Assembly: GCA_965226855.1 (NCBI GenBank)
Contig: CBDDEE010000031.1
Location: 124,001-188,000 of the forward strand
Reading direction: 5' to 3'
Length of the DNA stretch: 64,000 nt
Source: JAUXJB01 sp965226855
GTDB lineage: Bacteria; Myxococcota_A; UBA9160; SZUA-336
Made by a program: the position numbers and the translations under genes. Under the pieces are notes generated by a model, which was not told the DNA's origin, ran no database searches, and saw only the letters and a list, made by a program, of their open reading frames with translations. Positions 54,202 through 63,087 of this stretch are shown here, in pieces; the stretch's first letter is position 1, and each line of letters begins with the position of its first letter.

Positions 54202-54984
54202 CTAGATCTCTCTCCGCCGCTCCATCACGCGGTTGTAGGCCGCGAGCAGCGACTCTTCTGACACGTCTCCGACTGTGCCGTCCATCACGAGCTTGCAGAT
54301 GGGATAGATCTTGCGGTCGATGTCGAAGCCACCGGTCGCGCGATCCTCGTCTGCAGCGTCCATGAGCGCCTCGACGGCTGCCTCGATGGCGTGCTCGGTG
54401 GAGAAGTTGCGGTGTCGGAACGACTTTTTCAGGCTAGAGCGAGCGTCTTTGCCGCCAGAGCCCGTCGCGTAGTAGTCCTCCTCGCTGTACCGCCCACCGG
54501 TGATGTCGAACTTGTAGATCCGACCGCAGCCCTTCTGGTGGTCGTAGCCGCAGAAGAGCGGCATCACGACCAGGCCCTGCATCGCAGCCGGCAAGTTCTG
54601 CCGCAGCAGAAAGGAGAGTCGGTTCGCCTTTCCCTCGAAGGTCAGCGCCTTATCCTCGAGCTTCTGGTAGTGCTCGAGCTCGAGACGGAACACCTTCATC
54701 ATCTCGACGGCGGGGCCCGCTGCGCCCGCGATGGCCATCAGACAGTTCTCGTCGATCTTGAAGACCTTCTCGATGTCGCGGGCGCCCACCTGACTGCCCT
54801 CGGTCGCGAGGCGGTCGCCGGCCATCAGCACGCCGTGTTCGTACACGAGCGCGAGCACTGTCGTCGCGTGGGGCAGCTCGAGTCCCCTCCAATCACCCCG
54901 ATCGAAGTTCGGGAACAGCTCCGGATGATCGAGCCGAAGAAACTCGAGAAAGCTCGAGCCCGAGTAGGTCTGGCCCTTGAACAC
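54202..54984 (-). CDS. prcB: Proteasome subunit beta (catalytic)
   Basis: 260 aa with a 40-residue propeptide ending PHA; cleavage would expose Thr41 of TTVLALVYEHGVLMAGDRLAT, the N-terminal nucleophile. Asp in GDRLAT and a Lys further on (DIEKVFKIDENC) complete the expected active-site set. Forms the inner rings of the 20S core in the cytosol. Starts 2 nt after pup. Confidence 0.96.
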   Translation of the reverse strand: MFKGQTYSGSSFLEFLRLDHPELFPNFDRGDWRGLELPHATTVLALVYEHGVLMAGDRLATEGSQVGARDIEKVFKIDENCLMAIAGAAGPAVEMMKVFRLELEHYQKLEDKALTFEGKANRLSFLLRQNLPAAMQGLVVMPLFCGYDHQKGCGRIYKFDITGGRYSEEDYYATGSGGKDARSSLKKSFRHRNFSTEHAIEAAVEALMDAADEDRATGGFDIDRKIYPICKLVMDGTVGDVSEESLLAAYNRVMERRREI

Positions 54985-54986
54985 CC

Positions 54987-55193
54987 CTACTCGCCCCCTC
55001 TCTGCACGTAGTTCTTCACGAACTCTTCCGCGTTCTCCTCCAGGACCTCGTCGATCTCGTCCATCAAGGAGTCCATTTCTTCCTTGAGCTCTTCGCCTTT
55101 CTTGGCGAGCTTCTTCTGCCCGCCAGAGTCGGCAGACCCGGAGGCGCCCGATTCGCCACCCCCCTGCCGCTGTTTCTGGGTCTGGTCGCTCAT
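54987..55193 (-). CDS. pup: Prokaryotic ubiquitin-like protein Pup (GGE form)
   Basis: 68 aa, mostly disordered with a Gly/Ser/Gln-rich start and a central helix EELKEEMDSLMDEIDEVLEE. The C-terminus AEEFVKNYVQRGGE matches the Pup signature and ends in Gly-Gly-Glu, so it is ready for ligation without deamidation of a terminal Gln. The central helix docks on the ARC/Mpa coiled coil. Very short gene lying between dop and prcB, 10 and 2 nt from them. Confidence 0.96.
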   Translation of the reverse strand: MSDQTQKQRQGGGESGASGSADSGGQKKLAKKGEELKEEMDSLMDEIDEVLEENAEEFVKNYVQRGGE

Positions 55194-55203
55194 GCTTCTC
55201 TCC

Positions 55204-56688
55204 TCACGCCGTCAGATTGCGAACGAGGTCCTCCGCCGAGGGGCTGGAATCCAGAAGCTCCTCCACGTGCGACTTCGTTCCCTTCAACGGCTCGTTCATC
55301 AGAATCCGCTTGATGACCTCATCTCCCACGTTGAAGGAGATCGAGTCCCAGTTGACACCGAATACCGACCCAGGGTAGCGCCGAATGCACTCGCCCCGAA
55401 AGAAGGCTCGCGTGTCCTCCGGGGGCGCATGAATGGCCCGCTCGATGGCCTCGTCGTCGATGATCCGGTCGACCTCTCCGCGCCGCTGCAGCAGGTGATA
55501 GAGCCCCTTGTCCGGGCGCACGTCGTGGTACTGCAGGTCGAGCATCGCCACTTTTGGGCTGCTCCAATCGAGGTCGTGCGTGCTCAGATACTCGCTCATC
55601 AGCTTGTGCTTGATCACCCAGTCCACCTCGCGATCGCACTGCAACGGGTCCTCGGCGATCCTCCCGATGAGGGACTCCCAGCGGGTCAGCACATCTTTGG
55701 TGATGGGGTCCATCTCACGCGAGCTGAAATACTGGAGCGCCATCTCCAGGTACTCCTGCTGCACCTGCGCTGCGGTCAAGCGTCCACCCCGATCCATGGC
55801 GTACTCGCGCTTGCAGCCGATGTCGTGCGAGATTTCCTTGATGACCTTCACGTGCTCGTTCATGGTGACGTTCTTGTCGATCGCACCGTCCTCGATCAGG
55901 CCGAGCACGATGGCCGTTACCCCGACGCGAAGGTAGATCGAGACCTCGGAGAGGTTGGAGTCCCCGAGGATCACATGGAGCCGACGATACTTCTCCCGGT
56001 CGGCATGCGGCTCGTCGCGCGTGTTGATGATGGGACGCTTGACCATCGTGTCGAGGGCAACCTCGGTCTCGAAGAAATCCGCACGCTGGCTGATCTGGTA
56101 CTCGCACGGGGCCGCCCGGTTCTCGCTCCCCACCTTGCCCGCTCCGCAGAAGATCTGCCTCGTCACGAGGAACGGCGTCAGGTGCTCGACGATGTCTTTG
56201 AACGGAGTGAAACGGCTGATCAGGTAGTTCTCGTGATTGCCGTAGGAGTTGCCCTTGCGATCGCTGTTGTTCTTGTGAATGAGCAACGTCTGGCCCGGTG
56301 GCAGGAGCGCGGTTGCGGCCCGGCGAGCGGTCTCCATGGTACGTTCGCCGGCCCGCTCGTAGGCCAGCAGGTCGAGGAGGTTCGTCACCTCGGGCGTCGA
56401 GTACTCGGGGTGCGCGTGGTCGACGTAGAAGCGGGCGCCGTTTTTCAGCGTCTTGTTGCGGGCGATGTTCTCGTGCTGGTTCGGCGTGTACTTCTCGCCC
56501 TCGACGTGGAACCCGCGCGCGTCCGCAAGTGGATTCTCCTGGTCATAGTCCCACAGAATCTGGGCGTCCTTGTTGTCCTGGTAGGCGTTCACCAGGAGCA
56601 CGCAGCTAGAGATCGGATCGAAGTCCGGGTCCCCCTGAACGGTAATCCCGTACTCGATTTCGGTGCCGAATACGCTCGGAAGCGGCAT
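55204..56688 (-). CDS. dop: Depupylase Dop
   Basis: 494 aa, PafA homologue that removes Pup from substrates; in species with a Gln-ending Pup it also deamidates it. FGTEIEYGITV (7-17) carries the metal/ATP glutamates. The Dop-specific insertion follows (QDNKDAQILWDYDQ to about residue 75), absent in PafA. NNSDRKGNSYGNHENYL and TRDEPHADREKYRRLHVILGDSN repeat the shared fold. As Pup here ends in Glu, depupylation is the expected activity. Starts 27 nt after arc. Confidence 0.94.
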   Translation of the reverse strand: MPLPSVFGTEIEYGITVQGDPDFDPISSCVLLVNAYQDNKDAQILWDYDQENPLADARGFHVEGEKYTPNQHENIARNKTLKNGARFYVDHAHPEYSTPEVTNLLDLLAYERAGERTMETARRAATALLPPGQTLLIHKNNSDRKGNSYGNHENYLISRFTPFKDIVEHLTPFLVTRQIFCGAGKVGSENRAAPCEYQISQRADFFETEVALDTMVKRPIINTRDEPHADREKYRRLHVILGDSNLSEVSIYLRVGVTAIVLGLIEDGAIDKNVTMNEHVKVIKEISHDIGCKREYAMDRGGRLTAAQVQQEYLEMALQYFSSREMDPITKDVLTRWESLIGRIAEDPLQCDREVDWVIKHKLMSEYLSTHDLDWSSPKVAMLDLQYHDVRPDKGLYHLLQRRGEVDRIIDDEAIERAIHAPPEDTRAFFRGECIRRYPGSVFGVNWDSISFNVGDEVIKRILMNEPLKGTKSHVEELLDSSPSAEDLVRNLTA

Positions 56689-56715
56689 GTCCTGAAAACC
56701 GACCCTCCTGGCGTC

Positions 56716-58530
56716 CTAGAGATACTGCCCGGAGCCGCCCACGTTCTCGATTGCCTGCTCCTTGCGGTTGATCCCCGTGATCAGGGTCCGAACGTTGATG
56801 ATCCGTTCGCCCTTGCGACCCGAGATTCGGGCCCAGTCATCCGGATTCGTGGTGTTCGGAAGGTCCTCGTTCTCCTTGAACTCCTCCCGCACCGAATCCA
56901 GCATGTCATCGAGCCGGATCCCGCCTTCGCCATCGGTGATCAGCCGCTTCACGGCCTTCTTCTTGGCACGATCAACGATGTTGCGGAGCATGGCTCCGCT
57001 GGAGAAGTCCTTGAAGTAGAAGATCTCACGCTCACCCTTTGCGTAGGTCACCTCCAGAAACCTGTTCTCTTCGTTCTCCGCGTACATCGTCTCGATCACC
57101 TCGTCGATGATCCCTGCCACGGCGCGTTCGGGATCGCCGTACTTGCCGAGCTCCTCCGCGTTGAGCGGCAGGTCCGCGGTGAGGTACTTGCGGAAGATCT
57201 CGCCCGCGCCCTTGGCGTCGGGTCGGTTCACCTTGACCTTGAGGTCCAGGCGTCCGGGCCGAAGCACGGCTGGATCGATGAGATCCTGGCGGTTCGACGC
57301 GCCGATCACGATCACGTTCTTCAGCGACTCGACCCCGTCGATCTCTGACAGGAACTGGGCGACGACGGTCGCCTCCATGTCCGACGAGATCCCCGAGCCG
57401 CGCATACGGAACAGCGAGTCCATCTCGTCGAAGAAGATCACGACCGGAACATCCTCTTCCGCCTTCTCGCGGGCGTTCTTGAAGACCTCGCGGATCTTGT
57501 GCTCCGTCTCCCCGACGTACTTGTTCAAGAGCTCGGGGCCCTTCACGTTCAGGAAGTAGCTCTTGGGGTCGACCCCCTTCTTTTCGGCGATGCGCTTGGC
57601 GAGCTCGTTCGCAACGGCCTTTCCGATCATGGTCTTTCCGCAGCCCGGAGGACCGTAGAGCAGGATCCCCTTTGGCGGGGACAGGTTGTACTTCTTGAAC
57701 TCGTCAGAGTAGAGATATGGGAGCTCGATCGCGTCGCGCAGGACCTCGATCTGGTCGCCGAGACCCCCGATATCCTCGTAGTTGATGTCCGGAACTTCCT
57801 CGAGCACCACTTGGTCGACGACGGACTTCGGGAGCTTCTCCACGCCGAAGCCGTTGCGCGGGTTGACGAGAATGTTGTCTCCGACTTTCAGCTTCTCTCG
57901 TCGCATCGGCAGCGAGAGCGTGATGACCCGCTCCTCGTCGGCGTGCCCCAGGACGACGAGGCGACCATCTCCCAGCACCTCCGAGACCTGCATGACCTCG
58001 CCGCGAGGATCGAAGTCCGTCGAGTCCACGACGTTGAAGGCCTCGTTCAGGACGATGAGCTGGCCCTCCATCAGGTCCTCAGTCCGGACACTCGGATGCG
58101 CGTTCACCCTCATCATCCTGCCGTCAACGTTGATCTCGACAGTTCCGTCCTTGTTGGAACGCTCGAACACCCCGTAGGTGTTCGGGGGCGCGCAGAGCTT
58201 GTCGACCTCCTGCTTCAGAAGATCGATCTGCTGCTTCGCGTCTTGCAGCGCACTTACGAGCTTCTCATTCTGCCGCTCCGCGTCGTAGAGCTGGTGACGC
58301 GCGCGGTCGTAGCGCTGGCGCTGCAGCTCGTACTCCATGAGAAACCGCTCGATGCGGCGGACCAGGTCCCGGGACTCGGGCCCCAGGAAGCGCAGCGCGT
58401 CCCGCACGCTCTCGAGATCAGTCATCTCCTGCGCGTCCGGGTCGGATTCCTGCTCTCGTGAACCCGGCGACGAGATTCGCTTCATCACGTCTCGAACGAA
58501 GCCTCTTCTCCCTGAACCTGACTCGCTCAT
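56716..58530 (-). CDS. arc: Proteasome-associated AAA+ ATPase ARC/Mpa
   Basis: 604 aa. Unfoldase ring that captures pupylated proteins and feeds the 20S core. N-terminal coiled coil (about 52-112), two OB-type beta domains (about 115-235), then AAA+ domain with Walker A GPPGCGKT (293-300), pore loop KYVGE, Walker B VVIFFDEMDS and RPGRLD. The C-terminus GQYL is the motif that docks on the alpha ring and opens the gate. ATG at 58530 overlaps an upstream short ORF stop (ATGA). First recognised gene of the operon. Confidence 0.95.
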   Translation of the reverse strand: MSESGSGRRGFVRDVMKRISSPGSREQESDPDAQEMTDLESVRDALRFLGPESRDLVRRIERFLMEYELQRQRYDRARHQLYDAERQNEKLVSALQDAKQQIDLLKQEVDKLCAPPNTYGVFERSNKDGTVEINVDGRMMRVNAHPSVRTEDLMEGQLIVLNEAFNVVDSTDFDPRGEVMQVSEVLGDGRLVVLGHADEERVITLSLPMRREKLKVGDNILVNPRNGFGVEKLPKSVVDQVVLEEVPDINYEDIGGLGDQIEVLRDAIELPYLYSDEFKKYNLSPPKGILLYGPPGCGKTMIGKAVANELAKRIAEKKGVDPKSYFLNVKGPELLNKYVGETEHKIREVFKNAREKAEEDVPVVIFFDEMDSLFRMRGSGISSDMEATVVAQFLSEIDGVESLKNVIVIGASNRQDLIDPAVLRPGRLDLKVKVNRPDAKGAGEIFRKYLTADLPLNAEELGKYGDPERAVAGIIDEVIETMYAENEENRFLEVTYAKGEREIFYFKDFSSGAMLRNIVDRAKKKAVKRLITDGEGGIRLDDMLDSVREEFKENEDLPNTTNPDDWARISGRKGERIINVRTLITGINRKEQAIENVGGSGQYL

Positions 58531-58889
58531 ATGCCTTCCTCGCCATTGGCTGCCATCGACTGCGCGACACGATCCTTTGCGTCAGCTCTCTCCGCAAGCT
58601 GGATGTAGTTGCAATCGACATACCAAGGAGAACCAGCCTCTTGGGGGAAGGGAATCGGCACCTCTCCTGTAGACACGAGCAAAGGCCCGGCAGCCTGGCT
58701 CTGCCCGCTCGATCCACCCCGACCCGACCGAAACAATAAGGAAAAAACCGCCGTTTGCCCGCTCCGTGTTGCCCGGAACGCGCGCTCGCCGGCGCCCTGC
58801 TGGGGCAGACAGTCCAGCGCAGCAGCTCGAGGTCTCCCTCGCGCCGCTTGGCGCTTCGAGTTTGGATGGGAAATCATGTGCAAAAACAC
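58527..58889 (-). CDS. Possible small ORF directly upstream of arc
   Basis: Up to 120 codons, no family recognised. It lies just after a near-consensus promoter and its TGA overlaps the arc ATG (ATGA), the arrangement of a translationally coupled gene. The last 45 residues (including PWYVDCNYIQLAERADAKD) look protein-like; the first 70 are Arg/Gly/Ala-rich and could be leader. Third-position GC over the last 45 codons is clearly lower than in neighbours, and no good Shine-Dalgarno was found before the candidate ATG or GTG starts. Coding is uncertain. Confidence 0.3.
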   Translation of the reverse strand: MFLHMISHPNSKRQAARGRPRAAALDCLPQQGAGERAFRATRSGQTAVFSLLFRSGRGGSSGQSQAAGPLLVSTGEVPIPFPQEAGSPWYVDCNYIQLAERADAKDRVAQSMAANGEEGI

Positions 58890-58907
58890 AAACTTACACC
58901 GCTAGTG

Positions 58908-58936
58908 ACATTAACTGGAGATCTCTGGCGTGTCAA
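58908..58936 (-). promoter_or_regulatory. Sigma-70-type promoter of the proteasome operon
   Basis: On minus: TTGACA (58931-58936), 17-bp spacer, TAATGT (58908-58913), about 380 bp upstream of arc. Both boxes and spacing are near ideal and surrounded by relatively AT-rich DNA. Transcription would start near 58900 and give a long leader holding a hairpin (CTCGAAGCGCC-AAGC-GGCGCGAG) and a T6 run at about 58740-58745. Confidence 0.6.
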
Positions 58937-59214
58937 CGCACCGCGCCCGGCAGCTCTCGACAAAAGCCTTTGATTCTGCGGGGTTTCCCGACCGCAGACG
59001 GCCTTGATGCCAGCCTGCGTTCGCGCGCATCCTTTTGCGCCACGCCGACGGATCGTTGACGGCGATGCGTCGAGTATCCGCCACTCTGATCACGATGGTT
59101 GCTTGCAGCCGAGGTGCGCACGTTGCTGCCCCACAGTGTTCTTCGACCTCTGTTTGACGCAGGTCGGCGCTCTCGGGATTCATGGGAGTTGCGCTGTGTT
59201 GAGCGAGGACGAGC
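58937..59214. other. Non-coding spacer between proteasome promoter and lolA
   Basis: About 280 bp with no convincing gene on either strand; short open frames here are not supported by ribosome sites or composition. No tRNA, tmRNA, SRP or RNase P features were recognised. It is the upstream part of the only gene-poor gap over 300 bp in the window (58531-59214). Confidence 0.5.
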
Positions 59215-59886
59215 TCAGCGCAGGTCGATGATCTCGGTTCCCTCGGGAACACGAATGTCGAAGGTCGAGTCGTTGACACCCACATTCTCTTCGATCGAGT
59301 CGAAGCGCACGCTCGTCCGGTTCTTGAACAGGTCCACCATCACGGACTCGCGGAGCTGGTACGTCTCACGATCGACCCACAGCTCGATGAACTCGAAGCT
59401 GGACTCCTGGCGCGGATCCAGTCGGAGACCGAGCTCCGCACGCTCGTCCGCGTCGATCGCCACCGCAGTGAAGAGCTCGCGCAACACGCCTTCTCCGAGC
59501 AGGAAGGAGAGCGCCGTCGGCGAAACGGTGCCCTTTGCCAGGCCCGCGATCTGCAGCTGCTCGTCGAGCGGGCTGTAGATGCGCAGCGTGTCGGAGTCGA
59601 GCACGATCACGCGCCCGTCCGGAGGCGAGTACTCCCAGCGAAAGAAGCCCGGGCGCTTCATCGTGACTCGGCCGCCCAAAACGCTCTCGCTTCTGAGTGC
59701 AGGGGTGTAGCTCGTCTGCACGAAACCGGCAGAGAGATCGATGATGCCATCGTAGCGCGCCTGGATGGCGTCGAGCGCGGCTGTGGTCGGCTCTTCCCTG
59801 GCGCCGTTCCCGAGCAGCCCCATGGCAAGCAGCACGACGAGCCGCCTAGCCAGTCTCTTCCTCCGGTGGACGCACGAAGATGTCAC
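59215..59886 (-). CDS. lolA: Outer-membrane lipoprotein carrier protein LolA
   Basis: 223 aa periplasmic chaperone that ferries lipoproteins to the outer membrane. Signal peptide (about 1-28), then LDAIQARYDGIIDLSAGFVQTSY and GGRVTMKRPGFFRWEYSPPDGRVIVLDSDTL, the typical LolA beta-sheet sequence. GTG start at 59886 overlaps ftsK by 41 nt. No LolB was seen. Confidence 0.93.
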   Translation of the reverse strand: MTSSCVHRRKRLARRLVVLLAMGLLGNGAREEPTTAALDAIQARYDGIIDLSAGFVQTSYTPALRSESVLGGRVTMKRPGFFRWEYSPPDGRVIVLDSDTLRIYSPLDEQLQIAGLAKGTVSPTALSFLLGEGVLRELFTAVAIDADERAELGLRLDPRQESSFEFIELWVDRETYQLRESVMVDLFKNRTSVRFDSIEENVGVNDSTFDIRVPEGTEIIDLR

Positions 59887-62143
59887 GTGCCTTCGTTCCT
59901 TCCTGCGGGCCGACGATTCCCTCCGCCTCCATCTGCTCCATGATGCGCGCCGAGCGGTTGTAGCCGATCTTCAGCTTGCGTTGAATGAAGGAGATCGAGG
60001 CGATCCTGTGCGTGGCAACGATATCGACGGCGGCGTCGAACAGCTCGTCGATCTCCTCGCCACGTTCCTCCCGATTCTCGCTCTCCTCCTTGAGACGAAT
60101 CAGGGACGGATCGAATTCTGGCGAGGCCTGCTCGCGCAGATAGTCGCAGACGGCCGCGATCTCCTTCTCTGAGACGTAAGGCCCGTGAATGCGCACCAGA
60201 GCGGACGTCCCCGGCGGTACGTAGAGCATATCGCCCATTCCTAGCAGTCTCTCTGCGCCGTTCGCGTCGAGGATGGTACGGGAGTCCGTGCGGGAACTGA
60301 CCTGGAAGGAGATACGCGAGGGGAAGTTCGCCTTGATGATCCCCGTGAGAACGTCGACGGACGGGCGCTGGGTCGCCAGGACCAGGTGAATCCCCGCCGC
60401 GCGCGCCATCTGCGCCAGGCGGATCAGCGACTCCTCCACGTCCCGCGAGGCCACGATCATCAGATCCGCCAGCTCGTCGACCACCACCGCGATGTAGGGC
60501 ATGGGGTGGGGAACGATGTCGTCGTCGGCATCCAGGCGCGCCTGTGCCCGCTGGCTCGCGACATGCTTGTTGTACTGCTGGATGTTCCGCACGCCGAGCT
60601 CGGCCATGAGTACGTAGCGCTCCTGCATCTTCTGGACGATGCCGACGAGCGCGGCCGCGGCCCGCTTGGGATTCGTCACCACATCCGCAATGAGGTGGGG
60701 AACTCCCTGGAAGGGGGCGAACTCGAGCATCTTGGGATCGATCAGGAGTAGCTTGAGCTCGTCGGGACGTGCGCGAACTACCAGGCTGCAGAGCAGCGCT
60801 GACAGAAAGACGGACTTCCCCGTGCCGGTCGCACCGGCAACCAGAAGGTGCGGCATGGTCGCGAGGTTCGTCGTGACCGGGTTGCCAAAGATGTCCTTGC
60901 CGAGTGCAAACTCGAGCACCGACTCCGATTCCTGGTAGCTCGGATGGCCCATCACGTCACGCAGCATGACGACATCACGCTCCGTGTTCGGCACCTCGAT
61001 GCCCACGACGCTCTTGCCGGGGATGGGCGCCACGATGCGCACGGCCATCGCCCGCAGCGCGAGCGCCAGGTCGTCGGCCAGGTTCGTGATCCGGGAGACC
61101 TTGATGCCGGGCGCGGGCTCGAACTCGTACATGGTGATCACAGGTCCGGGATGGACCTTGACCACGCGGCCCAGCACTTGAAAATCCGCCAGCTTCTTCT
61201 CGAGGATTCGCGAGTTCTTGAGCAGCGCCTCTCGATCGAAGTTCGTGCTCGCGTCGGGGCCCAGCGCGAGCAGGTCGAGATCCGGTAGCTTGTACGGCCC
61301 GAGTGCGCCACGTTCGAAAGGAAGCGCTTCTTGACGCGGTGCGGTCGGTCTCGCGACCCGATGCTCGACCACCTCGGGCTCGGTCGCCGCCGGCACGCGA
61401 CGAGGCAGCACGCGGCGCGGTGCAAGCCCGGAGTCGGGCTCCTCGCTCTCCTCTCCTGCAAGGGCGGCCCGCTCCGCTCGCGCCTCCGTAAAGCGTACCA
61501 GCCGCATCTGAGCCCGCGCCCAGCCGACACGCCAGCGCTGTGATAGCTCCCGCCAGACGCTGCGCAGAACCCGTTGGGTTCGGAGCAGCGTGTCGCGTGC
61601 GGAGCCGCCCGTAGCGATCAACAGGCTCGCGAGGAGCGTGATCGAGAGCAGCAGCGTGGCACCGGGCAGGTACACAACCCGCTCCAACGCGTCGACCGTG
61701 ACGGCACCGAACGAGCCCCCGAGTCCTTCTGGAACTGCTGCTGGCAAGAGGCCGTGCGCGGCATCGAGGCTCGCCGCGACACTGACCCAAAAGACGCTCC
61801 AGGCGGCGAGGGGAACCCAGCGCGGCCTCACCGGCAGGCCGCGCAGGTAGCGGAGCGCCACCACCAGCCCGGCCAGGGGAAGTCCGTGCGATGCCCAGCC
61901 CAGGCTCCCGGCGAGGCCAAACGCGAGAAAGGCGCCGACCGGACCACAGAGGTTCTCGACCGGCTGACCGAGTCCCCAGAGCGGATCCGCCGGGCTGTAG
62001 CTCGCGAGCGCGACCTCGACCAGGAGCGCTCCGGCGAGCAGAGCCAGCGCCACGACCTCCGCCTCCACGCGCCCCGGCGTCCGGGGAGCTCGGAGGCCGG
62101 CGCGACCTCTCGTCGTCTCCGCTCTCCCCCCCTGCTTAGCCAA
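59846..62143 (-). CDS. ftsK: DNA translocase FtsK/SpoIIIE
   Basis: 765 aa. Four or five N-terminal membrane helices (to about 175), a fairly short linker with charged residues (180-275), then the motor: Walker A GATGTGKS (437-444) and Walker B LKLLLIDPKMLEF. The C-terminal gamma winged helix is present (ISFIQRKLKIGYNRSARIMEQME), so it can read oriented DNA motifs at the terminus. Moves chromosomes during division. TTG start at 62143, overlapping uppP by 8 nt. Confidence 0.95.
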   Translation of the reverse strand: MAKQGGRAETTRGRAGLRAPRTPGRVEAEVVALALLAGALLVEVALASYSPADPLWGLGQPVENLCGPVGAFLAFGLAGSLGWASHGLPLAGLVVALRYLRGLPVRPRWVPLAAWSVFWVSVAASLDAAHGLLPAAVPEGLGGSFGAVTVDALERVVYLPGATLLLSITLLASLLIATGGSARDTLLRTQRVLRSVWRELSQRWRVGWARAQMRLVRFTEARAERAALAGEESEEPDSGLAPRRVLPRRVPAATEPEVVEHRVARPTAPRQEALPFERGALGPYKLPDLDLLALGPDASTNFDREALLKNSRILEKKLADFQVLGRVVKVHPGPVITMYEFEPAPGIKVSRITNLADDLALALRAMAVRIVAPIPGKSVVGIEVPNTERDVVMLRDVMGHPSYQESESVLEFALGKDIFGNPVTTNLATMPHLLVAGATGTGKSVFLSALLCSLVVRARPDELKLLLIDPKMLEFAPFQGVPHLIADVVTNPKRAAAALVGIVQKMQERYVLMAELGVRNIQQYNKHVASQRAQARLDADDDIVPHPMPYIAVVVDELADLMIVASRDVEESLIRLAQMARAAGIHLVLATQRPSVDVLTGIIKANFPSRISFQVSSRTDSRTILDANGAERLLGMGDMLYVPPGTSALVRIHGPYVSEKEIAAVCDYLREQASPEFDPSLIRLKEESENREERGEEIDELFDAAVDIVATHRIASISFIQRKLKIGYNRSARIMEQMEAEGIVGPQEGTKARDIFVRPPEEETG

Positions 62144-62939
62144 AGACGATTGCCCCTACGCCGAGAAGCGCGCAGTACGCCGCAAAGGGCCGCAGCTTGC
62201 GTCGCGTGACCGCCCACTGCAAGGCCTTAAGACACAGCGCTCCGGTGATCAGCGCGGTGCTGAAGCCAAGCGTGAGAGGTAACAGCTCGGCCCGCACGGC
62301 AGCCAGGCCGATCCTCGAAACCTCGTAGAGATTCGCGCCAAGTACGGCGGGAACGGAGAGCAACATCGAGAACTCCACGGCGGTCTCGGCGCGCACGTCC
62401 CTCCAGAGCGCGATGCCCACGGTGGAGCCGGACCTCGACAGGCCGGGCAGCACGGCCAGTCCCTGCACCGCGCCAACCCACAGCGCGTCCGCCACGCGCA
62501 GCTCGGCTGCGCCCCGTGTGCGGCTGCCCCTGCGCTCCGAGAGCACGAGGATCAGCGCCGTCCCGAGCAGACAGGCGCCCACGAGCGCGGGCTCGGAATG
62601 GACACGACCGACGGTCTCGCGCAGCGCCAGACCGATCGCGGCCGTCGGAAGGCTGCCGACGACAAGCAGGAGGAGCCAGCGCCGGTCGGTCTCATCCGCC
62701 CGTCGCGTGCGCGGCAAGAGCGCCCACACCGTGACGGCCAGGCGCTTCACCCGCTCGCGCAGGATCACCACGATCGCCAGCAACGTTCCGAAGTGGACGA
62801 CCACGTCGAAGAGCAGGCCCGGGGCTTCGAGCGGGGCGACGAGACTCTCGGCAAGTGCGAGATGGCCTGAGGAAGAAACCGGAAGAAACTCTGTCGCTCC
62901 CTGCAGAACTCCGAGCGCCAGCGCCTGAAAAACGGTCAC
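62136..62939 (-). CDS. uppP: Undecaprenyl-diphosphatase
   Basis: 267 aa polytopic membrane phosphatase recycling the C55 lipid carrier for cell-wall synthesis. Active-site motifs GATEFLPVSSSGHLAL (14-29) and GLSRSGSTVGIAL (about 165-177) are intact, with about eight helices. GTG start at 62939; divergent from ssb and overlapping ftsK. Confidence 0.95.
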   Translation of the reverse strand: MTVFQALALGVLQGATEFLPVSSSGHLALAESLVAPLEAPGLLFDVVVHFGTLLAIVVILRERVKRLAVTVWALLPRTRRADETDRRWLLLLVVGSLPTAAIGLALRETVGRVHSEPALVGACLLGTALILVLSERRGSRTRGAAELRVADALWVGAVQGLAVLPGLSRSGSTVGIALWRDVRAETAVEFSMLLSVPAVLGANLYEVSRIGLAAVRAELLPLTLGFSTALITGALCLKALQWAVTRRKLRPFAAYCALLGVGAIVFG

Positions 62940-63060
62940 CCCGACTCCACGGCGCGGGCACTACGTGCCCGCGTCAGCGGGGGGCCGCCTAGAATCGGAA
63001 ACGCGCGCGCGAAAGGCAACCCACAACGGTCGCTGTGCTACCTTGTACCGACGAGCCTCA

Positions 63061-63076
63061 TCCCAATGACTTGGGA
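63061..63076 (+). promoter_or_regulatory. Hairpin overlapping the ssb ribosome-binding site
   Basis: TCCCAA-TGAC-TTGGGA, a perfect 6-bp stem. Its right arm runs into the Shine-Dalgarno GGGAGG (63073-63078) of ssb, so folding would hide part of it. Function as a translational switch is inferred. Confidence 0.35.
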
Positions 63077-63087
63077 GGAATTCCCCG

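Noticed and set aside
55084..57348. 754-codon plus-strand open frame across dop and arc
   Set aside because: Antisense shadow of conserved Dop and ARC genes with no recognisable domain.
58700..58900. 6S RNA, SRP RNA, tmRNA or RNase P RNA in the arc upstream gap
   Set aside because: None of the conserved sequence blocks of these RNAs could be recognised; only an unassigned hairpin and T-run are present.
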